DNA from: a bacterium | Lineage (GTDB): Bacteria > Campylobacterota > Campylobacteria > Campylobacterales > Sulfurovaceae | Assembly: GCA_018822805.1 (NCBI GenBank) | Contig: JAHJJU010000026.1 | Location: 1-32,918, forward strand | DNA length: 32,918 nucleotides | Direction: 5' to 3' | Shown here: piece after piece, positions 15,301 through 21,427 of the stretch | How the letters are laid out: the number at the start of each line of letters is the position of its first letter | Numbering within the stretch: the stretch's first letter is position 1 | Position numbers and translations under genes: made by a program | Notes under the pieces: generated by a model | The model's database searches: none | What the model saw: the letters and a program-made list of their open reading frames with translations, nothing else | What the model was told of the DNA's origin: nothing

Positions 15301-16356
15301 CTCATTTATTAAATCATAGGCTAAAATAATTGGTTCATGTTTATACCTATCGGCAATGGCACCCCAAAGGTTGATTAATCTATCTTGATTAGAAGTATTG
15401 GGTGCTGTACCTAAACCATCCCAAAATTTTGAAGTTCCTTGAACATCATCACTCTGATACCCACCTTGTGGTGTGTGCATATCCAATAGTAGATAAACCC
15501 CTGTCTCTTTAGCATAAGCAATGGCTCTATCCAGCCAGTGCCATCCATCTTTTCTGTATTGACCGATATTGTTGTCATCTTCAAATATTTTATAGTTTAA
15601 GTGCAGGCGAATAGCATTAAAACCCATACGTTTAATATTTTTAAAATCTTTTAATGAGACAGATTTTACATCCCAAATATCTTCAACCGTATTGTCATCG
15701 TCTGCCGGAACAGTAACATTCATTCCTTTAAAAAGAATGGGTCTATTACTTGCACCTACGACAAGGTTCTTTCCATTGGCTCGAATAAACATATTGGGAT
15801 TACTGCTATTTGGTGGCGTATAATCCTCTAACTCTCCTAAAAAAAAATCATCACTATAAAAGTCAAATGTTTCACCTGAAGCACTAGTCACATAAAAATT
15901 TAAATTCTGTAAAGAGCTGTCACTTTTCAAAACAAAATGTTTTACAATCTCTACCCACTGATTAGGAGGGACAACTTCATCTTCAAGTTTTTGATACTCC
16001 GTTCCGGCACCATCTACCTGTTTAATATTGAGTAGTAGTCTTTTAGTGGTTGCTTCACTATGATAGACCCAAACCGAAGCTGTATAACGTTCCCCACTAA
16101 CTAAAGAACCATTTTCAACCAATGGTTTAATATCGGTACTTGGTCCATGATAAAACTGGGTTCTATTTCTGTTTAAAAAACTGTAAGATCCTGAATGTGC
16201 TTGAAGTGTTGAGCTTTCAACTGCCGGTCCACCTCCAAAAGTTGTCCATGAACTGGTATTTCCCTCCTCGGCTCCTGGATTCGCAATAAAGTTATTTTGA
16301 GCATTACCAAATGAGATGCTTAAGAATATCAATACTAAAATGATACGTTTATTCAT
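12358..16356 (-). CDS. Secreted GH5-GH9 two-domain cellulase
   Basis: A 1332-residue multidomain glycoside hydrolase. In order: a signal peptide (1-19, cut after GNA); a carbohydrate-binding beta-sandwich of the CBM4/9 kind (about 22-175, FIANPGAEEG); and a GH5 domain (about 190-565) with acid/base Glu352 in LINEPRP and nucleophile Glu490 in NIGEFGS. Two 78-residue repeats follow, centred on GWNLM (Trp581, Trp659), each ending in YWVKG. Then come the Ig-like CelD-N module (about 738-830, VDQFGYLP) and a GH9 domain (about 840-1330) with GGWFDAGDYNKY (Asp902, Asp905) and catalytic Glu1313 in YEMSEPQL. All catalytic residues I can place are present. It should act outside the cell on beta-1,4-glucans such as cellulose. 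The start has AAGGGAG upstream. It is monocistronic, with no transporter or beta-glucosidase nearby. Such an enzyme is unexpected in Campylobacterota and suggests horizontal transfer. Confidence 0.93.
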   Translation of the reverse strand: MNKRIILVLIFLSISFGNAQNNFIANPGAEEGNTSSWTTFGGGPAVESSTLQAHSGSYSFLNRNRTQFYHGPSTDIKPLVENGSLVSGERYTASVWVYHSEATTKRLLLNIKQVDGAGTEYQKLEDEVVPPNQWVEIVKHFVLKSDSSLQNLNFYVTSASGETFDFYSDDFFLGELEDYTPPNSSNPNMFIRANGKNLVVGASNRPILFKGMNVTVPADDDNTVEDIWDVKSVSLKDFKNIKRMGFNAIRLHLNYKIFEDDNNIGQYRKDGWHWLDRAIAYAKETGVYLLLDMHTPQGGYQSDDVQGTSKFWDGLGTAPNTSNQDRLINLWGAIADRYKHEPIILAYDLINEPRPNNSEEWLAYAEQLIAKIRTKDSNHMINLQTPFINGYTMRTVNDTNVMYDTHSYAIWGYSIQYSAHYGKDGKRWGAYSNSNPLYIDGNWDVVWTPEDGGTPPTNSKPFNKAWLQQLYVDEILEFTNTHNVPVNIGEFGSVIETFDHDVGALELTSDTYAIFDGDNSYGTKINSFYFDYHGSSFGLYGNWNGFQVDELDVNVELKAFFQSLNNDANSSNFKPLQRTGWNLMSVCQDIYAIDINMSGIEEIQNQDGLSIYTGEYSNYSNLVVLEAGYAYWVKGEAGALFDGKKTDSNLSKPLLRDGWNLMATCQDTSKEDIDMSAYHEIQAQNGQTIYTGDGANYSNLDTLLNGYGYWVKGSSGTLFHAYRENEVKILYTINPIKVDQFGYLPKSTKIAVLSNPIEGFNTGETFIPSNNYEIRRVSDNTVAWNGGVVTSWKNGATHSSSGDQLWHYDFSAFEEEGEYYIYDKDNKQSSYPFQIASTVYDDVLKQSVRMLYLQRSNFAKIAPYVEEPFIDGKAFPQDEIATSILDKTNPATQKDVSGGWFDAGDYNKYINYTDEIVHDLLIAYTMHPTFWGDDYTIPESGNGVPDILDELRYELEWVLKMQVNSDDVDGSNPTFTAADRGSFLHKASALHFGQGNESPPSSNTDARYYAPPTVSATISAVGMLAHAAIIYESIDNNFTQKLKDAAVEGWNYLEGKAYSNYSNNGFGTAEAEDSIAIQKTNKIVAAIYLYALTNNVTYKNYYETNAIDGQLINHANLNDKDKAYFNSSGTKLRSHDAQLFYTTLAGAESTFAEAIKKNYTFAQTNQWVDFAPLKEYDNETNPYFAFLDAYPWGSNQAVGSSGNMLMNMLSYDMDSTNHQKYLKASVGYLHYLHGVNPQNLVYLSNMNAYGSEKSVDQMHHAWFIEGMEVASGFLVGGAIDSYSGNAMIYSENVSNQPPLKAYASDYDSYEMSEPQLMYQSAYIRLLSSIMAQ
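14160..14640 (-). repeat. Two tandem 78-residue protein repeats in the cellulase linker
   Basis: Between the GH5 and GH9 domains two consecutive modules share GWNLM(S/A)(V/T)CQD near the start, a central IYTG(E/D) and a Y(A/G)YWVKG near the end. The tryptophans of the GWNLM motifs are at residues 581 and 659, so the period is 78 residues. Each has one Cys in CQD. I do not recognise the fold; a carbohydrate-binding or spacer role is possible. Confidence 0.75.
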
Positions 16357-16516
16357 AATTGTTGACTCCCTTTACAGTTTATTTTTATTATATTATTTTA
16401 ATTTAAAATAAAAGATTATTTTTAAAAAAAATTGCATGATAAGTGAGTTGCACGTTAATCAAATGCCTATGTAAAATAAAGTCTAAAATTGATACTATTT
16501 TAAAAAAGGAAAAAGA

Positions 16517-17119
16517 GTGTTACAGGCATTTATAGAGGGGTTTTTACTAGGTCTTGGTGCTTGTGTTCCCATTGGTCCGATTAATATACTCATTATGAAC
16601 CATGCTCTCAAAAGCTATAAAAGTGCTTTTGTTTTTGGATTTGGGGCGATGAGTACGGATGTGGTCTATTTTGTAATAATATATCTTGGTCTTGTAACCT
16701 TTGTGAACCATCCTTTTGCTTTGCAACTCTTAGGGGTGTTGGGGGCGATTTTTTTAGCCTATATGGCGTATGGTATTTTCAAAGGTCGTAAAAGTCCTTT
16801 GGTGATAAAAGATGAGGTAATCTCCAAAAAAGGTCTACTCAAAATCTATTTGCAAGGGTTTCTTTTAACTTTGGTAAACCCCTATACGGTTGTCTTTTGG
16901 CTCAGTATCGCAGGGTATACGGTCAACAAAAGTTTAAATACCGGCATGATCATAGTGGGAATGTTCAGCTCTTTATTACTTTGGATAATCTTCATGCCGT
17001 ATTTTGTGCATCAATCAAAATATAAAATATCGCAGAGACTCTCTTACTACATCAGTATCGGTTCAAGCTTACTGCTTGGATTTTTTGCTGTTTCGTTGTT
17101 GGTGAATCTGTTGAAGTAA
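16517..17119 (+). CDS. LysE/RhtB-family exporter
   Basis: A 200-residue inner-membrane protein with about six hydrophobic segments. It is probably an efflux carrier for amino acids or related small molecules, driven by the membrane gradient. The N-terminal block GACVPIGPINILIMNHAL is the LysE-family signature (G-x-x-x-G-P), and a second one, LVNPYTVVFWLSI, matches the conserved N-P motif of the second half. Length is normal for the family. The start is GTG 16517, preceded by AAGGA at a good distance; no ATG fits better. It is transcribed away from the cellulase gene and followed by a 149-base gap before the restriction cassette. The substrate cannot be told from sequence. Confidence 0.88.
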   Translation: MLQAFIEGFLLGLGACVPIGPINILIMNHALKSYKSAFVFGFGAMSTDVVYFVIIYLGLVTFVNHPFALQLLGVLGAIFLAYMAYGIFKGRKSPLVIKDEVISKKGLLKIYLQGFLLTLVNPYTVVFWLSIAGYTVNKSLNTGMIIVGMFSSLLLWIIFMPYFVHQSKYKISQRLSYYISIGSSLLLGFFAVSLLVNLLK

Positions 17120-17135
17120 AGAGAGATTGATATTT

Positions 17136-17250
17136 GTCTACTTTAATTTTGACAAAATAAAATATTAATTTTAAGAATTTTATAAGTACATTACTACTAT
17201 ACTTTCCAAACAAATAAATGTTTACTTCTATTTTGACATAAAAAATACTA
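17136..17250 (+). repeat. Two imperfect direct repeats before the restriction cassette
   Basis: Units at 17136-17167 and 17220-17250 share about 26 of 31 positions (GTYTACTT..ATTTTGACA..A), and start 84 bases apart. Each contains TTGACA. The second ends 19 bases before the first gene's start codon, too near for a normal -35, so an operator role is more likely than two promoters. Confidence 0.5.
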
Positions 17251-17268
17251 GAAAGAAAGGGGGAAGTA

Positions 17269-17859
17269 ATGCAGATAAACTTAAAGAATTTATCCACCAT
17301 TAAAACAGGTTTAGTCTTATCAAGAAAGAAAGCTTCTCAACAGGCTAAGTTTAAAAAAAAATATAATGTAATCTCTCTTAAGTCCTTTTATGAAAATGGT
17401 TACTATGACCACGCATTAGCTGATGAGTTCATAGCAAATGAAGAGATTAAAGATGAGAACCTTTTACAAAAAGGGGATATCTTAATACGACTTAGAGAAC
17501 CGAATATAGCTGTCTATATTGATGAAGAGTACAAAGATACCATTATCTCATCATTGGCAGCTGTGGTTAGGGTTACGCACAAAGATATCAATCCACAATT
17601 TTTAGTGGACTATCTGAATTCATCACGTGTAAAGAGACAACTCTATAGCCAAGGTACTGCTGTATCGATGCTCAATGTAAAATTTATTGGAGAACTAGAG
17701 ATATTTGTGCCTTCTTTAGATATTCAAAATAGAATGGCTCAAATTCAAGCTCTCTCTCATAAAGAGATAAATCTTTTAAACCGGTTAATAGCAGCAAAAA
17801 AAGAGTACAACAAAAGTATATTTGAAACGTTAATCAATAAGGAAATAAAAAATGACTAA
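17269..17859 (+). CDS. Half-size type I specificity subunit (HsdS-like)
   Basis: A 196-residue protein resembling one half of a type I restriction HsdS: one target-recognition domain (about residues 1-150, with the typical KGDILIRLREPNI and VVRVTHKDINPQFLVDYLNS) and one helical conserved region (about 155-196, VPSLDIQNRMAQI, then a coiled helix). A full HsdS has two of each and about 400 residues. The ORF is complete: AAAGGGGG precedes its ATG, and its 3' end overlaps hsdM by eight bases, so it is not a decayed full-length gene. Half subunits can dimerise to recognise a palindromic or repeated half-site. This one may pair with itself, compete with the full HsdS encoded 2.9 kb downstream, or regulate. 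Its helical part is quite unlike that HsdS. Confidence 0.82.
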   Translation: MQINLKNLSTIKTGLVLSRKKASQQAKFKKKYNVISLKSFYENGYYDHALADEFIANEEIKDENLLQKGDILIRLREPNIAVYIDEEYKDTIISSLAAVVRVTHKDINPQFLVDYLNSSRVKRQLYSQGTAVSMLNVKFIGELEIFVPSLDIQNRMAQIQALSHKEINLLNRLIAAKKEYNKSIFETLINKEIKND

Positions 17860-19342
17860 AACAACACAAGAGACAATTAACAGCATCGTATGGAAAGCAT
17901 GTGATACCTTTAGAGTAACGATGAGCAGTAATGATTATAAAGATTATGTCTTAACAATGTTGTTTGTTAAATATCTATCAGATTTTTATAAAGAAAAACT
18001 AGAACTGTTAACGGTTAAGTATGGTAATAATGAAGAGAGAATTCAAAAAAGTTTAAAAAGAGAGAAGTTTAAACTTGATGAGAAATGTACGTTTGACTAT
18101 ATTTTACAACATAAAGAGGCAGAGAATTTAGGTGAAGTGATAGATAAGGTTTTAGAGCGAATCGAAGAGGACAACAAAGAGAAACTTGATGGGGTATTTA
18201 GAGAGATCAGTTTTAACAGTGAAGCCGTTTTTGGAAGAACCAAAGAGAAAAACAAAATCTTAAGAAATCTACTTGAAGACTTTAGCGATACACGACTCGA
18301 CTTAAGACCCTCTAGGTTAGAGGGAAATGATGTTATTGGTGATAGTTATGAGTATCTTATTGCCCATTTTGCAAGTGATGCAGGTAAAAAAGGTGGGGAG
18401 TTTTTTACGCCAAGTGCTGTTTCGACACTGCTCTCAAAACTGGTCGAAGCCAAAGAGGGTGAGCGAATCTATGACCCAACTTGTGGTTCAGGTTCACTCC
18501 TTATTAAAGCCAGTATAGAGGTAGGTAATAGTAACTTTAGAATCTATGGTCAAGAGAGTAAAAGTGCTACTGTAGCTCTTTGTAAAATGAATATGTTTTT
18601 GCATGATATTAATGATGCCGTCATAGAGTGGGGAGACACCATCAACAATCCACTACATTTAGAAAATGACCACTTAATGAAGTTCGATGTGGTGGTGGCA
18701 AACCCTCCATTTTCACTCGACAAATGGGGAGCTGAAGAGGCAACAACAGACAAATACAAAAGATTTGAAAGGGGAATCCCTCCTAAAAGTAAAGGAGATT
18801 ATGCCTTTGTTTCGCATATGGTAGCCAGTTTGAATGAGCATGGTCGTATGGGTGTGGTTTTGCCTCATGGTGTACTTTTTCGTGGAGCTGGTGAAGCCAA
18901 AATACGAAAGCAACTGATAGAAGATGACAATTTACTTGATGCTGTTATTGGGTTACCTACGAATCTGTTTTTTGGTACGTCTATTCCTGCTTGTATTTTG
19001 GTCTTTAAAAAACAACGAGAGAGTAAAGATGTTCTTTTTATTGATGCGAGTCGTGAGTTTAACAAAGATAAAAATCAAAACAGTATAGATGAGATACATA
19101 TAGAAAAAATACTTGATGTTTATAAAGGCAAAAAAGAGATAGAGAAGTATTCACATCTTGCGACATTGGAAGAGATACAAGAGAATGAGTACAATTTAAA
19201 TATACCAAGATATGTCGATACTTTTGAAGAAGAAGCTCCTGTAGATATGGATGCTACTAAGGAAAACATCGCCAAGATAGAGCGTGAGCTAGTAGAGGTT
19301 AAGGCTCAAATGAGTGCGTATTTAAAAGAGCTAGGTTTATAG
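17852..19342 (+). CDS. hsdM: Type I restriction-modification methyltransferase subunit
   Basis: A 496-residue N6-adenine DNA methyltransferase of the HsdM family. The N-terminal helical domain (about 1-150, SIVWKACDTFR, LTMLFVKYLSDFY) contacts HsdS. The catalytic domain has the AdoMet motif DPTCGSGS at 208-215 and the adenine-binding NPPF at 284-287. KGGEFFTPSAVS at about 180-191 is the conserved segment before motif I. With HsdS it methylates the recognition site; with HsdR added it forms the restriction complex. The start overlaps the half-HsdS gene by eight bases, and one base separates its stop from the next gene, showing co-translation. Length is normal and no defects are seen. Confidence 0.96.
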   Translation: MTKTTQETINSIVWKACDTFRVTMSSNDYKDYVLTMLFVKYLSDFYKEKLELLTVKYGNNEERIQKSLKREKFKLDEKCTFDYILQHKEAENLGEVIDKVLERIEEDNKEKLDGVFREISFNSEAVFGRTKEKNKILRNLLEDFSDTRLDLRPSRLEGNDVIGDSYEYLIAHFASDAGKKGGEFFTPSAVSTLLSKLVEAKEGERIYDPTCGSGSLLIKASIEVGNSNFRIYGQESKSATVALCKMNMFLHDINDAVIEWGDTINNPLHLENDHLMKFDVVVANPPFSLDKWGAEEATTDKYKRFERGIPPKSKGDYAFVSHMVASLNEHGRMGVVLPHGVLFRGAGEAKIRKQLIEDDNLLDAVIGLPTNLFFGTSIPACILVFKKQRESKDVLFIDASREFNKDKNQNSIDEIHIEKILDVYKGKKEIEKYSHLATLEEIQENEYNLNIPRYVDTFEEEAPVDMDATKENIAKIERELVEVKAQMSAYLKELGL

Positions 19343-19343
19343 C

Positions 19344-20195
19344 ATGAATACAGTAATTTATGATAATGGTGAATTAGATATAAAGATATCTGTAGAAGAT
19401 AATACCATTTGGCTTACACAAAAACAGATAGTTGAAATTTTTGACTCTAGTAAATCTAATATCAGTGAGCATATAAAGTCAATCTATCAAAGTAACGAGT
19501 TAGACAAACTTTCAACTGTTCGGAAATTCCGAACAGTTCAAAAAGAAGGAAATAGAGAAGTTCAAAGGGAGAGGGAGCATTATAATTTGGATATGATAAT
19601 TTCCATAGGCTATAGAGTAAACTCATTAAAAGCAACTAAATTTAGACAATGGGCAACCTCTATACTAAAAAGCTATATCTCTGATAGATATGTTATTAAT
19701 TTTGAAAAGATTACTCATCAAAGATTTAAAGAGCTCGAAAATGATGTATCATTTTTGAAAGAGAAAGTAGGAAACATATCAAATCAAATAGAAAATAAAT
19801 CTATTAAACAGTCCCAAGGAATATTTTTTGATGGAGAGGTATATGATGCTTATGCTTTTATCAGTAATCTAATTAGAAGTGCAAAAAAAAGCATAATAGT
19901 TGTAGATAACTATATTGATGATACTATTCTTACACTTTTTAGTAAAAATAGTGAAGTTAAAATCTCGATTTATACTAAAACCATAACAAAACAGCTTGAG
20001 CTAGACAGTAAAAAATATAATGCCCAATATAAAAACTTAGAAATTAAAAAGTTTAATCTCTCTCATGATAGATTTTTAATAATTGATGATGAAATTTATC
20101 ACATAGGTGCTAGTTTAAAAGATTTGGGTAAAAAATGGTTTGCTTTTAGTAAAATGGACAAAGGTAGTGTTGCCATCATGGAGAGACTAAAATGA
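19344..20195 (+). CDS. RhuM-like DNA-binding / phospholipase-D-like fusion protein
   Basis: A 283-residue two-part protein. Residues 1-115 match the RhuM virulence-protein family (IWLTQKQIVEIFDSS, YNLDMIISIGYRVNS, KFRQWATSIL), a winged-helix-like region probably binding DNA. Residues 120-155 are a helical linker. Residues 160-283 resemble a phospholipase D-like domain with a single motif H241-D-R243-F-L-I-I-D248, a His-x-Lys-x4-Asp motif in which Lys is Arg. PLD enzymes need two motifs, so this part would have to dimerise, or it may be a non-catalytic binding domain. It lies between hsdM and hsdS with a 1-base gap and a 4-base overlap, so it is made with the restriction enzyme. RhuM genes inside type I loci are known, but their job is not. 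A 25-base palindrome lies within the gene. Confidence 0.75.
   Translation: MNTVIYDNGELDIKISVEDNTIWLTQKQIVEIFDSSKSNISEHIKSIYQSNELDKLSTVRKFRTVQKEGNREVQREREHYNLDMIISIGYRVNSLKATKFRQWATSILKSYISDRYVINFEKITHQRFKELENDVSFLKEKVGNISNQIENKSIKQSQGIFFDGEVYDAYAFISNLIRSAKKSIIVVDNYIDDTILTLFSKNSEVKISIYTKTITKQLELDSKKYNAQYKNLEIKKFNLSHDRFLIIDDEIYHIGASLKDLGKKWFAFSKMDKGSVAIMERLK
19514..19538. repeat. 25-base palindrome inside the RhuM-like gene
   Basis: Two perfect 12-bp arms (AACTGTTCGGAA / TTCCGAACAGTT) around one central base. It encodes STVRKFRTV, so the protein itself reads almost as a mirror. It could be a binding site, an mRNA hairpin or a relic of an inserted palindromic element. Confidence 0.9.
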
Positions 20196-21427
20196 GTCAA
20201 GTTAAGCTGGGCTATAAGCAGACCAAAATTGGTGTTATTCCCGAGGATTGGGAGGTTGTAAGAAGTGATAAAGTACTACAACGAATCCGAAAAAAAGTCA
20301 ATGTTCAAAAAGATGAGAAATATCAACAAATAGGTATACGCTCTCATGCAAAAGGGTTGTTTCATAAAGAGCTTGTTACGGGTGAAACATTGGGAAATAA
20401 ATCGGTATTTTGGATAGAAGAGGATTGTTTTATAGTTAACATTGTGTTTGCTTGGGAACAGGCTGTTGCCAAAACAACGCATAAAGAAAGGGGGATGATA
20501 GCTTCTCATAGATTTCCTATGTATCAAGCAAAAGATAATAGAGTCGATATTGATTATTTGCTCTATTTTTTCAAATCAAAAAGAGGAAAACACCTTTTAG
20601 GATTGGCTTCTCCTGGTGGTGCAGGACGAAATAAAACCTTGGGTCAAGGTGAATTTAATGAGCTTAAACTACCATTACCTCCTTTAAAAGAACAACAAAA
20701 AATAGCCAAAATCCTAACCACATGGGACAATGCCATAGAAAAACAAGAGCAACTTATAGACCAAAAAGAATTCTTGAAAAAAGGGTTGATGCAGAGACTT
20801 TTGAGTGGAAAGATTAGATTAAATGAATTTGATAGTGAATGGAAAGAAGTTCGATTAGAAAGTATAACAATCAAAATGCAATCAGGTGGAACACCTAAAG
20901 CAACAAATAAAAATTATTATTCAGGAAATATCCCATTTGTTAAGGTAAAAGATATTACAAAAAATGGAAAGTATCTAATATCTACAAAAGTATCAATTAC
21001 AAAAGAAGCATTAAATAGTTCTTCTGCATGGTTAGTGCCTTTCAACAGCTTAATTTACTCAATGTATGCTTCGATAGGATTTGTAAGTATAAATAAAATT
21101 GAATTAGCAACAAGTCAAGCAATGATTAATATCATACCAAATACTAAAATAGTTGATTTAGAATATTTATACTACTATTTATTTGATTTGAAGAAATATA
21201 TCAATAAATATATTGAGACAGGAACACAAGGTAACTTAAATGCTCAGATTGTGAAAAGTTTAAAAATTAAACTCCCACCACTCCAAGAACAACAAAAAAT
21301 AGCTAACATTCTAACCCTAGCAGACAAAGAGATAGATTTATTAAAAGATGAATTATCTCAACTAAAAAAACAAAAAAAAGCTTTAATGCAAAAGCTACTA
21401 ACGGGGGAAGTGAGGGTAGCTGTATGA
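20192..21427 (+). CDS. hsdS: Type I restriction-modification specificity subunit
   Basis: A 411-residue full-length HsdS that selects the bipartite DNA target for HsdM and HsdR. It starts with the usual YKQTKIGVIPEDWE. The layout is first target-recognition domain (about 15-155), first conserved helical region with LPLPPLKEQQKIAKIL (about 160-205), second recognition domain (about 213-355) and second conserved region with LPPLQEQQKIANIL (about 361-411). The two conserved regions form the coiled-coil spacer that fixes the distance between half-sites. A 30-base in-frame direct repeat encodes the EQQKIA cores (27/30 identical). The ATG overlaps the preceding stop as ATGA, and its own stop overlaps hsdR the same way. 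The recognised sequence cannot be read from the protein. Confidence 0.95.
   Translation: MSQVKLGYKQTKIGVIPEDWEVVRSDKVLQRIRKKVNVQKDEKYQQIGIRSHAKGLFHKELVTGETLGNKSVFWIEEDCFIVNIVFAWEQAVAKTTHKERGMIASHRFPMYQAKDNRVDIDYLLYFFKSKRGKHLLGLASPGGAGRNKTLGQGEFNELKLPLPPLKEQQKIAKILTTWDNAIEKQEQLIDQKEFLKKGLMQRLLSGKIRLNEFDSEWKEVRLESITIKMQSGGTPKATNKNYYSGNIPFVKVKDITKNGKYLISTKVSITKEALNSSSAWLVPFNSLIYSMYASIGFVSINKIELATSQAMINIIPNTKIVDLEYLYYYLFDLKKYINKYIETGTQGNLNAQIVKSLKIKLPPLQEQQKIANILTLADKEIDLLKDELSQLKKQKKALMQKLLTGEVRVAV

Noticed and set aside
17149-17154. TTGACA as a classical -35 box for the restriction cassette
   Set aside because: No good -10 lies about 17 bases downstream; the matching second copy is too close to the start codon, so an operator-like repeat is a better reading.
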